From: Plantago major
Lineage: Eukaryota > Streptophyta > Magnoliopsida > Lamiales > Plantaginaceae
Length of the DNA: 64,000 nt
Direction of reading: 5' to 3'
NCBI GenBank assembly: GCA_026545765.1
Contig: JAIFAC010000262.1
Coordinates: forward strand, 62,001-126,000
The translations under genes and the position numbers were made by a program. Positions 49,200 to 60,188 of the stretch are shown in pieces (position 1 is the first letter of the stretch; every line of letters begins with the position of its first letter). The notes beneath the pieces were generated by a model. It was not told the origin of the DNA. It did not search any database and saw only the letters and a list, made by a program, of their open reading frames with translations.

Positions 49200-50280
49200 A
49201 ATGGCTGAAGAAATCTTCCCAAATATCTCCAACATTGAACCTTGTCTAATGGCTGATGAGGTAACACAAACCTCTTGTTATACTTATGAAAGTGATGAGG
49301 ACGGACTCAAAGATCTGTAACATCTCAAGAGAACTTGATCTCTACGAAGAGAATTTCTAATGGTCCGAGCTAAACCAAATATTTGAAGAAGAAAAGAATT
49401 CTCTTGAAAAGGAAAATTAAAATTACTCAAGATATCCGAGGAAAAGGATGCCAAATCGCATCTCTCAAAATTCGTATATCTCGACCTAAAAGTCACATGA
49501 AGAAGCATTGGCCAATCTTCAAAATAAATGTGAAGATCTTCTTCGAGAATGAAGAACTCAAAAGAAAGAACTATCTTTTCAATCTTTTGCCAAAGCTAGT
49601 GACACTCATCAAGTACAATCTTATTTAAGAGATCCTTCATAAAAGAGAGGACTCAATGACACACAAATAGATAGTTCTACCACTCAATAAGAGTGATGAA
49701 AGAAGAACATTTGTCTGCGTTTCAAGAAGGTGGTTCCCAAACAACCTACAATATCGGGTCGAAGCTAAGGTTGTTGACAAAGGAAAGGCAATATGCATCA
49801 AATCTTTGTGGGAAAACAAGTCCAAAAGAAATCATTGAATGTTTCAAAAGAAACATAACACCTAAAAGTGTAATCACCCACAAGGTTATGTCTCTAAAGG
49901 AAGAATTGCAGAACCGATTTAATTCTCCTATGTCACGCTTTCTCGAAAGAAAATAGATTACCCAGAGACTAGCAAAGTCACGAGAAAAGATCTCAGATAG
50001 CACCAGATGCTCGGAATGGTATTGGCTATAAAGCCATCGGGAAATAACTTGCTCGTAAGTACAAACAAGAGCAAGAACGATGGTTAAAGGCTATAATTGC
50101 TCACAACAATTATCAGAAGTGGAAGATGAGTCAAGCCACTGAAAATCTGAATGCCAGGGCTAGAAGAAATATGGCAAGGAAAGCTAAGTTTGTCGAGAAG
50201 GCATCGTAAACCCGATAGGTATCTCAAAGCACCAAATGGGGCACCTAGGAACACACCAAGGAAGAAAATAGTTCTTGATA
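49200..50280 (+). pseudogene. Copia-3 coiled-coil spacer between gag and protease
   Basis: It begins with the shared block 'MADEVTQTSCYTYESDED' (49249-49302). Lys/Glu-rich frames with a heptad-like pattern follow to about 49630, then basic frames end with 'KAPNGAPRNTPRKKIVLD' (50224-50277). It matches the same region of Copia-1 and Copia-2. Confidence 0.6.
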
Positions 50281-50439
50281 ACAATAATACTAATCATTTA
50301 ACTAGAATTCTCCTTATGTTCCCTCATAGACAAAAGAATGTTCCTAAAAAATTGCTCAAAATGGATTCCCACCGAAGATTCTTTAGTCCAGATGGTTCCA
50401 TTGTTGGTATGAGAACCTAATCTCCTATTTCATGTTTTG

Positions 50440-51560
50440 TGCAGAACACTCTAAAGAATAATCCAAAGTGGCATTTTGATAGTGGATGTGAGAAGCACAT
50501 GACAGGAGACAAAGGAAATCTGATTAACTATAGAAAGTGAAATAATGGACCAATTATCAGGTTTGCTGGAGGAGATGAAAATCCAACCATAGGATTTGAC
50601 AATCTGAAGCTTCGAGCCCTTACAATCTCTAAAGTACTACATGTAAAGGGATTGAAATATAATCTCCTAAGCATGAGTCAATTAGTAGACAAAGGTACAT
50701 TGTCAAGATCAAGTCAAAACTATGTAAAGTGATCGACAATGAGTCAAAGGCATACCTTGGTTGCAAGGCGAAGGAAATCTTTATGTGTTGATTGCATCCG
50801 CCACAACCGAGAATGTCTCATGGTGAGTCAATCCGCCACATCAAGAAAATTGGCTATGGCATAAAATAATGAGTCACTTGAATTTCAAAACTCAACAAGC
50901 TAGCCAAGAAAGATTTCGTGGTCGGGTTTACCCAAAATGGCATATAGAAAAGTAGGTGTATGCTCACCACAAATGGGAAAACAATCCAAAACATCTTTCA
51001 AGTCTAAAACTAGACATTCCAAAGGAAAGGCCAACGCAAATGTTACATATGGATCTTTTGAATCCTCCGAATGAGTTATGCAGAAAGAAGTATGGTCCGT
51101 TGTTGTTGATGATTACTCAAGATTCACTTGGGTTGTTTTCTCAATACAACTGATGCAAGGTTGAGATACCCAACTTGTCAATAAGCTCAAGTCATGAAAA
51201 TGACAAGGTATCTCAGAATCAAAATGCACTATGGTATCGAAGTTTGTGTACCAGTACATAAAAGAGTTTTGTACCAGCAAAGGTATACAACATCAACTAT
51301 CTTCCGTAAGAAAACCACAACAAAATGGTGTTGCTGAAAGGAATAATAGGACCCTAAAAGAAGCGGAAAGAACAATGCTCGCTGACACTGAAATAAGTGA
51401 AATCTATTTGGTTGAAGCTGTAAACACAGCCTTCTACACTCAAAATAGATGTTTGATTAACAAACACCATGACAAAACTTCTTACGAAGCTTTTCATTGG
51501 TAGACCCCTAGTATCAAACATCTAAGGGTGTTCGTTGCGTATGTTTCAGACTTAACAATG
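50440..51560 (+). pseudogene. Copia-3 protease and integrase
   Basis: The protease catalytic DSGC lies at 50478-50489, followed by 'EKHMTGDKG'. The pre-integrase region is at 50820-50900 (broken). Integrase text at 51050-51500 includes 'QQNGVAERNNRTLKEAERTM' (about 51316-51375), with the catalytic Glu, and 'NKHHDKTSYE'. Frameshifts are frequent. Confidence 0.83.
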
Positions 51561-52084
51561 GAAAAGAGTACTTAAGAACATTTCAACCAAAGGCGATGAA
51601 GGAGTATTTCTGGTCATTCTCCTAATAGAAAAGCCTATAGAATCTACAACAAAAGAACGCAAAGATTGAAGAATTGCTCATGTAGTTTTCACTAAAAAAC
51701 AAGAAAATACCCTTGAATGATGATCTCTCAGATAGGTTTAAAGAACTGATGAATAAAGATTCTGAAGAAGAATCCTCAAAAGAAAACGATTCTATCATTC
51801 ACTTAGGGGATGAGTCTGACGATGAAAAGCAACCTATGATTAGTAACAACCAGTAACTCTAATACATGATAAAGAATTTCCTATGAGAATTCCAGAAATG
51901 GAACAGGTTACTGAGAACCTTCATCATGAAGAGGTTTCCACGAATGAGATTGCTGAAAATCAAATTCCGCATATCTCTAACACCTCAAAAGTGTCGATAT
52001 CCATGGCATTTCCCATGTGTAAGATATCTCAGATACTGCACAAGTATCCCATCAAGATCATGTTGATTCACATTCAGATCAAAA

Positions 52085-53146
52085 TGATATTGATCCTACT
52101 AGTTCAAAACCCATCATGAAATGGATAAGAAATCATTCTGCAAAGGATGTGATCGGTCCGTTAGACCAAGGAGTTAGAACTAGAAGAGCAATCGCTGAAA
52201 ATGCAAATTGTATTTATGGATGTTTCATCTCGAATATTGAACCTAAAACTATAGAAGAAGCATTAAAGGATCAAGATTGGATCTCGCAATGCAAGAAGAG
52301 TCGATCAATTTGAGAGAAACAAAGTCTCAAACCGGTTCCATTTGTTAACTAATATTTGTAATCGGAACCAAGTGGGTTTTCGTAAACAAAATGAATGAGT
52401 CCGTGAAATAACCGTAAACAAAGCTAGGTTGGTTGCTGGGATTCACCTGCATCGACGGATTAGATTTTGATGAATCTTATGCACCAGCAAGATCGATGCA
52501 ATAAGACTCTTTAGCCTTTGCACCATGATGAATCTGCATTCCTAAATGGTGAACTTTCGAGGAAGTCTATGTTGAGCAACCACCAGGTTTTGAAGTTTCA
52601 CGTAAAGTAGATGGTCTATAAGCTTTAAAGCTCAGAGGGGTCAAACAAGCTCCAAGAGCATGGTATGATACTTTGGCCAGATACCAACTAGAAAGTGGTT
52701 TCAAGAAAGGAGATGTTGATAAAACACTCTTCACATTGAACCATGATGGAAAACTACTTTTAGTTCAAGTAGATGTTGATGACATTATATTTGGATCTAA
52801 AGACAAACAACTTTGTGAAGACTTTGCTGAACTCATGAAATGTAAATTTGAGATGAGCATGATGGGAGAATTGAATTACTTCCTAGGGCTGCAAATCGAG
52901 CAACTCAATGATGGAATATTCATTAGTCAAACAAAGTATGTAAAAGACATGCTCAACAAGTTCAATCTAAAGCTTTCTGAAAAGAATGCTAAGATACCTA
53001 TGAGCATTGGAACCAAAATGAACTATACTAAATCTGACAAGAGTGTTGAAGAACACAAGTATAGGAAATTGATTGGGTCTCTGCACCTCACCGCAAGTAG
53101 ACTCGATATTGAATATGCAATGGAGGTAAAAGCAAATTTCGCATAA
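52085..53146 (+). pseudogene. Copia-3 reverse transcriptase
   Basis: The linker block 'AKDVIGPLDQGVRTRRA' (52140-52190) and 'EALKDQDWI' lead into RT. An open frame at 52673-53146 has 'YQLESGFKKGDVDKTLFTLN' and 'MMGELNYFLGLQIEQL'. The catalytic box reads DVDD (first codon GAT at 52772-52774) where Copia-1 and Copia-2 have YVDD. Loss of that Tyr would be expected to damage activity. Broken frames occupy 52300-52670. Confidence 0.9.
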
Positions 53147-53151
53147 ATCCA

Positions 53152-53719
53152 ATGCAATCACACTACAACATTGCTATGAAAATATTGAGGTATGTAAAAG
53201 GTACTGTAGAAGTTGGATTGTGGTATCCAAAAGATAGTGGATTGAGTTTGGTTGGCTATTCAGATGCCGACTATGCTGGATCATTGCTTGATAGAAAAAG
53301 CACCTCAGGAACTTGTGAATTTCTTGGTGCTAGATTGATATCTTGGTTCAGCAAGAAACAAAATTCAATTGCCACATCTACCACAGAGGTCAATATATTG
53401 TCACTGGGTGTTGTGCTTCATGATATTATGGATACAACAACAACTCGTAGACTATGGACTCACTGAAAAGAAAACTCCCATTTTCTTTGACAACACAAGT
53501 GCTATTGCCATAACTCATAATCCTAAGTTTCATGCAAGAACAAAGCACATTGATGTTAGACACCACTTCATCAGAGACCATGTTGAAAAAGGCAATATAG
53601 AAATACTCAAGATTGGCACTGAAGACCAACTTGCAGATATCTTCACTAAGCCACTACAAGAAAGTAGATTCTTAGCCTTAAGACATAGTTTTGGACTAAT
53701 GGAGCTACCAAAGAACTGA
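53152..53719 (+). pseudogene. Copia-3 RNase H
   Basis: 'LRYVKGTVEVGLWYPKDSGL' (53188-53247), 'YSDADYAGSLLDRKSTSG' (53260-53313), then in the next frame 'FDNTSAIAITHNPKF', 'HIDVRHHFIRD' and the C-terminal 'ADIFTKPLQESRF' ending 'MELPKN' at 53719. One frameshift near 53385 separates the two halves. Confidence 0.9.
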
Positions 53720-53754
53720 AAAGTTCGATATCCAAGAAGATATCAAAGGAGAGA

Positions 53755-53840
53755 AAAGAGGAATCTGAACGGTATCCAGAGAAGTGGAATCGAACGGTAT
53801 CCAGAGAAGAGGAATCTGGAACGGGTATCCAGAAACCAAA
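53755..53840 (+). repeat. Short direct repeats after Copia-3 pol
   Basis: Three imperfect units of about 28 bases containing 'ggtatccagagaag'. The purine tract 'gtgagggggaacac' follows at 53906-53919, matching the layout in Copia-2. Confidence 0.6.
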
Positions 53841-54324
53841 GGCTAAAGGGTAAAATGGCTATTTAAAGATTTCTGAGACGTGTACTCAGATATCTAGATC
53901 ACTCAGTGAGGGGGAACACAAAAGAGAATAGTACAACTGTCTACAGTCAACAACTATCTTGAAATTTGTATTATTTCTATCTTTGTGTAAAACCTTGAAA
54001 AGACAACAAGTATAAGATAGACTCAGATACAAACAGTGTTCTCATTCACACAGAAACTTGATTCAGATAGCTAATAGCCAAAATTCATTAAATGGGCACA
54101 ATTACAATTGTTGATTGTGATCATCGCTGAAGAAGCAATGGTGACCCTTGATGAAATGGGCGATTGATCTTAATGGCGGAGATTAATTCTCCGTAAAAGT
54201 GAATCAGAAATTCATACGCGGCCCTCTCGCATTTAATGCCGAACAAACTTTTACCCATGCCTATCGCAATTCATAGACACGCATATACAAAACAATTTGT
54301 ATGTATATGTTTGTTAGAATTACG

Positions 54325-54340
54325 CTATATATATATATAG
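54325..54340 (+). promoter_or_regulatory. TATA-like box before the Copia-3 post-pol unit
   Basis: CTATATATATATATAG then 'gattttggca', about 180 bases before ATG 54507. Confidence 0.55.
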
Positions 54341-56272
54341 GATTTTGGCAAAAGAAATCACTTTCTAATCCGACATTTTGCCTTGCACAAGAATAGCAAA
54401 AACCATTCTTCAACCTCTGCAAATCTCTGTTAGTTTTTCTGCAAAGAATCACTAATCTCTCACCCAAATCTCTTTTAAACTTTCAAACATTGCACTATAT
54501 AAAGAGATGGCTCCTAAACATTCGTCGACCCATAAATCCCAATCTTCTACCACCGGTATCAAGAAAGCAAGCACCAGAGTCAAGTTATAGTGAACAATCG
54601 ATCGTAGGAGACTTTAATCCCAATCATTGACTTCAAATCACAGGATGATTTGGGGTGGTGCCATGATTGAGGAGTACCTCACAACTGCTGTTGAAAACCA
54701 AGCCGATAGGAAACTGATTCTTGACATGCTTGAAAAGGCAAAAATCAAGGGTTTTCTATCTTCTCTTCCAAGTGGAGTTTCTTCACTAGATGTGTTAGAA
54801 TTCTACAATAACTCTAGGATTATATCCTGTGTTTTTGAAGGCACTGCAATAGTGTCTATGAAAACTAAGGTCCATGGAAAGGAAATCCTTTTGGACTTAA
54901 CAACTCTCTGTAAGTTGTTTGATCTTCAAAATCTTGGAAAGGATTTTGAAATAGACATCAAGGATGAAGATCTCCTCAAGGTATAAAATTGTATAGTGGT
55001 GTGTGACATCGATAAACAAGATACACCCATCGATTTCAAGCTTGTCGACATCGTAACCGTACATCCGATAGTTCATCGATGTGTTGGCATACATTCTCCA
55101 CAGATGCTTTGATGGTCTACAAGGAGGTGCTGACCAGATAAGCCAAGAATGCTGGATGATGATGTTCTTGTTACAACAACAAGACAAAAGGCTAGAAAAC
55201 TCTTTCAATTGGGGCAAGTATGCCTTTATGAAGTTTGTGAAGAAGATTCAAGGCTTTGAGCAAAAAATCGCAAAGGGACTTGCTGAGCCAAAAGCCACAG
55301 TGAGCTATGGTCTAAAGATATGCTACTTGCTGGAGAAGCTTGGCATTTAGCTCAGAGAGAAGGATGACATAGCCAATAGTAAACTACTCTACAAATATAA
55401 GTATACGAACATGATGAAAAAGGTTACTGGATCTCAGAAAGATTCCAAGAAGCTTAAAAACCAAGAGGTATCTCAAGGAAAAGTTATACTAAGAATCCTG
55501 TAACTTCATGAAAGAAGTCTGCTGGCAAATCCGAAGGCACACCCATTGAGGTTGTCGATTCCCAGAAACCTGCCGCCACTGCTGATGAACTCATCAATAC
55601 TGCAAAATAAAGTAGTGGTAGGTACCAAGCCCTATCTGCCGAAACCGCAGGGATTATGGACCAATCAGTTCCTAATGCTGATGAGAGCTCTGACGATGAA
55701 GATGATGATTTAGTTATCTCTCAATCCTAGGAAAATCCAAAAGGGCTAAGGTTGTCAAAAGCAACAAGTTCCAAGGGTGCAAAGGTATCCTAACAAGAAC
55801 CTACACCACAAAGTTGTCAACAAGCACCTATTTCCAAGGTTGTCAAGAAGCAACTTTGTCCAAGGTCACCGGACAAATTACACCATCGAGAAGGAAAGAT
55901 TGAAGCATATTGAAGATGCTCGATGAGTGATACTCGAGTGTTGAGGATACCGCCATCGCCTCAACACTCAAAAAAGTCCGTCTCAAGCACAACAACCACA
56001 ACAAATGATGTGGATATCGAAATGGTACTTGAGTTACAGATACCAAAGATCTTGGCTTGTCAAGAAAATCCGCAAAAGAGCAGCTTCTAACTCAATGAGA
56101 GGGATCAAACCGAGACATCTACTCGTAATGATCAATCAGGAGGCAACCGAGTCAGATACTCGTGAAAGGTCCAAGTACCTAAAACTTCAAACAAAGAAGT
56201 CAAACGGAACAACAAGACCAACGCATGGAAGGGTCACGACTTCCAGAGACCAATCAAATTTACATTGCTCAG

Positions 56273-56357
56273 GTAGTTGAATGGTTTAACTCTTTACTTG
56301 TGATATTTTTTTTGTGTCTGATAAATCTTGTTATCTAATGAAATTTCTTTGTTACGG
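56273..56357 (+). other. Probable intron 1 of the Copia-3 post-pol gene
   Basis: 85 bp, CAG|GTAGTTGAATGG ... TTTGTTACGG. The acceptor AG is GG here but AG in Copia-2. Confidence 0.5.
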
Positions 56358-56465
56358 GCTGATTTAGAAACACAACAACAAGAGGAAACTGCAAAGCTTA
56401 CCTTAGAATCTGAGAAGGAGGTTTCCATAGCCTCACCACTTAAGGAACAGAAGCCTGTCTCACAG

Positions 56466-56541
56466 GTAGAAAATAGTTCCTTAAGATATAACTCAGATAT
56501 GTGCGTTATACACTTGACTAATAAGTGTTTGTTTCTAATAG
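56466..56541 (+). other. Probable intron 2 of the Copia-3 post-pol gene
   Basis: 76 bp, CAG|GTAGAAAATAG ... TTTCTAATAG|GCTCCA, phase 0. Confidence 0.62.
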
Positions 56542-56652
56542 GCTCCATCTGAGAAGAAAAATGAAGAGACTGAAAAGTCTATCTCTTCATAGAGGAATCC
56601 AGAGGATTCCAAGGTCTCTAAAGAACGAGTATCTGAACCTTCTGTAGAGAAG

Positions 56653-56732
56653 GTATTTCATTCAGATATCTACATTCTTCAAAGAACAAATCTCTGATCA
56701 TTTTTCTCAAACTAACACATTCTACTTAACAG
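56653..56732 (+). other. Probable intron 3 of the Copia-3 post-pol gene
   Basis: 80 bp, AAG|GTATTTCATTCAG ... CTACTTAACAG|GTTCAA, phase 0, T-rich before the acceptor. Confidence 0.62.
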
Positions 56733-58888
56733 GTTCAAAAAGAAGTAGAAGTTGTTGAGGAGTTGCCCACTCAATCCTCACAAAATGTGGAAATTCATGA
56801 GGCATCAAGGCCTTCATCACAAGAAAAGATTCCAGAGACTGCACAAGTCTCTGAGAAACAAGTATCTGAGCCACCAACGGAGGTTCAAGCCGAAAGAAAG
56901 GTTAATGAGGACCAGACTTACAGGTCCCCACCTCACAACAAGATATCTGAGGAACCTCCTACCTCAGTAGTACAAGTCTCTGAGCCTGATGCATTCATTC
57001 AGGTAACTCAGAAACCTAACTACACAAATACTCAGATATCTATACAAGTTCTGAATCTAACTCAAAACTCTTTCATTCAGGCTCAAACAAGTGTGCCAAA
57101 GGTCTCTACATTCTCAACAGAAGACCTGCTTACATTCTTTAAAAACCACACACTCAAGAAACATCTCAAGTGTTTCAGAAAATGGCAAAAGCTCAGAAGC
57201 TCAGATCTGACTGAATTAACAAAGGTGACTGATCACCAATTGAGAAGAGTCAGAGCTTTTGACTTGGAGAATTATGTCTCAGGTTATGTTCCCAACAGAG
57301 CAAAGATTTTTGCTACTCGATGCATAAGGACTTTATCAAAGAAGCCGCACAAGTTCATAGAAGCTTTTGAGAAGGTAGATGGTCGCACTGTAATGCAGAT
57401 GGCATTGAAGCCTACTTTGCCCTGCATCTACAATACATACCTCCGAATAAGAGGAGGTAAATGGGCAAATGATCAATATTCCAAAAGTGATCAACTGTGT
57501 TTCAAGATGAAGAAGAGAAGGAGACTGATGAGAATGACTATGAAGATTCTCCTTCTGACCATCACAAGGATGAGAATGATGAAAATGATGATGATGATGC
57601 CCCTGCACCAGGGACATGAGGGATTACACAGAGGAAGAATGCCTCAGCTACTGAAAAGCACACTGAGAGGACATTACAACAATCCCCTCCTCCATCTCCT
57701 CAGAAATCTACCCATCCATCTTTCCAACAACAAAAGGACACTACTGAACAAGTAGTTGAGCACTCTGAGGAAACAACTCAGAAAATATTGGATGCACAAG
57801 TTAGAGTTGCTCAACTCAAACAACTGTTGGAAGAAGAACAACAGCTAAATCTTCAACTTGACGAAAAGATAGCTGAATCCAGAGTCAAGCTATATAAACT
57901 TGAAGACCAAACCATCAAGGAAATGCAAGCTTACTCTGAGATTAAAGAGCTCCGTGAAGTCAGAATTCCATTGCTAAAGAGTTAGATATCGAGCAAGTAT
58001 CCAAAACAAGCATGATGCTAAGGTCAGACACAAAAGATGTACCATCCTTCTCTCTGAAAGGAAAGAAGCCCATCTCTGAGATGGTTGCTAGACTAGAAAA
58101 TCTTGAAAATTTCCAAGAGGATGAAGATCACTGGGCTGATGACTCAGATGATGAAGAAGACAAGATAAGGTAATCGCAATGAACATTTAGCGGTTTCTCA
58201 TTTGAAAAGGAAGTCGATTACATCAAGTATTTAACAAACCGCCAAATGTCCACTCCCAAGAATACATGAATAGATACCAAGTTTCGCACATCTTAAAAAG
58301 GAGTCATTTCATAGAACAAAGCAAGAATCGCCTCACCCCTCAGATATGAAGAAATTCACCGAGCTCATCACCAGAGAATAACCAAGATGATCCTTGCTCA
58401 AGGATCCGGGAATGGTAAGGAACGATGATGTGTCATTAATAAAAGCTTTTCATGAGGCAAGTTACACCGGAAAAGCAGATGCCATACTAGCCCATTGTAA
58501 CTCACCGATAAGGAAAATGGACTTATCAAAGAAAATCAGAGCTCAAAGCTGAACTCGTGGTTGGTCAACGCTTATAACTACTTACAAGGACATTTTGAGT
58601 CTCTCTAATCCTTTATGAGACTTAGTCACCAACAATGACTAAGGGGAAGGATCAGACAACTCGACCTCAAAGTCGGGGAATGGGAAGAAGGAGAAGGATA
58701 TAAAAGAAACTGAGTCGGTGTTCAAAGAGGAAGAGGAAACAAGAAAACTTCCCCACCACTAAGAATCAATGAGCCCTCCTCAAGTCAAGTCGCTGCAAAT
58801 AGTAGCTACTTCCTAGAAACCAATCAAGGCTCCAAGGAGTACCAAGGCTCCAAGGAGAAGACAAGTAAGAGGGATTGATGAGTCTTCC

Positions 58889-58954
58889 AAGAAGAAGAAG
58901 AAGAAGAAGAAGAAGAAGAAGAAGAAGAAGAAGAAGAAGAAGAAGAAGAAGAAG
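58889..58954 (+). repeat. (AAG)n microsatellite in the Copia-3 post-pol gene
   Basis: About 22 AAG units, read as poly-Lys in the gene frame. Copia-2 has only about five at 37894-37908. Confidence 0.92.
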
Positions 58955-60173
58955 GCCAAATCAAATCCCAGGGCAATGAAGAAGGCTGTAAAACTCTCAC
59001 AAGAATTGATCTTGATGATGATGAAGAGACTGATGAAGATGAAGCTCCACTTCACGTAAAAAGAAAATTGATAGCATAATCGAGCCCATAGTCGCAAAGC
59101 CTTTGGCAATAAAACACCTCCGAAATACCAAGTCTATCCAGGGTGGTTCTTCAAGCAATACCCCAAAGGAAAATTCTAGACAAAGAAGGAACAGGATAAG
59201 AGCTGAAAAGAGAAAAAGTCAACTTCCACGCAGGCCAGAAGAAGACAAAATTGAGTATGTGAAGACTGACAACAACTCCTCTATCTACAGTGCATAAATT
59301 AGAAAATGGCTATCGGATTCGAACTCAAGCATTTATCGCTAAATTCAAGGTTTCGTAACCAATGCATAAACAACTCATGGCATGGAGAAAAGACAAACCA
59401 TTCTTGATTAACACCACCACATAAAAATCGGGTCGATTTTGAAGTTATCAACAGGATAAAGCCATGAAGAAGGACCTCTCGATGAATGTCCTTATGGAAA
59501 GCCGATGATGTGCACAAATTCCTAACTGATTGGAACAGCACAAGGCCAAGACTTTTGTGGAACCCTATGAGTCCTTCTACATGTATGAAGAATACAAGGG
59601 TGACATCAAATATCCGAGAATCATATATGATTATTTCAAGCTATCGACATCAAGATTATGCATGCCCGGATATGGGGAAAGTATCTGTGGTCAAGCATTT
59701 TATCAAGAAAATCCTACCAAAACCTACAAAGAAGTCTGTGGATTTGCCAAAGACAGAGATGATTGTCAAAACTCTTCTCTATGACTACTCGATGATATAA
59801 GAAGGTTTGGTGATAGGAAATTTGCGATTGATCCATGGAACTGCTTTTGAAGACTTGAAGACTAATATTTTAGGATGTTCACTGAGCTTGGTTACTCATG
59901 TTGTCCTAATTTACTATGTACTTTTGTATCTTGTCGATCGCGCTTAAATTATGATTTATTTAAAGTTATCCGACTTTCATTGTAACATATCCGATGAACC
60001 TACTCGATATCAATCTATAAAAGATAACTTGTCAAAGAAAGATCACACCTTGTGATTTGGTTGATGTTTACTCTGCACTTAATTATATGAATTGAAAGAT
60101 GATAAGAAATGATTAAGGATGGATTGTTTCCTAATCCAGATTTGTAATAGGTCGATAGTCATCGCTGACTGAT

Positions 60174-60188
60174 CAAAATGGGGAAATT
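60174..60188 (+). other. Polypurine tract of Copia-3
   Basis: 'caaaatggggaaatt' directly before the 3' LTR start. Confidence 0.72.

Larger units (their letters stand above)
54507..59800 (+). pseudogene. Copia-3 post-pol gene with probable introns, function unknown
   Basis: ATG 54507 (MAPKHSST). 54627-54986 is the best-kept N-terminal block ('GVSSLDVLEFYNNSRII', 'GKEILLDLTTLCKLFDLQNL'), then 'NWGKYAFMKFVKKIQGFEQK' (about 55208-55267). Exons at 56358-56465 (36 codons), 56542-56652 (37 codons, one TAG) and 56733-56882 (50 codons) lie between GT-AG segments. The 56763-57755 frame then gives 'KNHTLKKHLKCFRKWQKLRS' and 'FDLENYVSGYVPNRAKIFAT'. An acidic tract (57505-57610, in a shifted frame) follows, then a coiled coil (57788-57960), a poly-Lys tract (58889-58954) and 'NPTKTYKEVCGFAKDRDD'. 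No membrane segment was seen. It probably makes a multidomain nuclear or particle-associated protein, but that is a guess. Confidence 0.65.

Noticed and set aside
53755-53840. CRISPR-like array
   Set aside because: Units are imperfect, nearly contiguous and without unique spacers, and the DNA is from a plant.
58813-59109. Minus-strand frame with a long Phe run, resembling a membrane segment
   Set aside because: It is the antisense of the AAG microsatellite in the post-pol gene.
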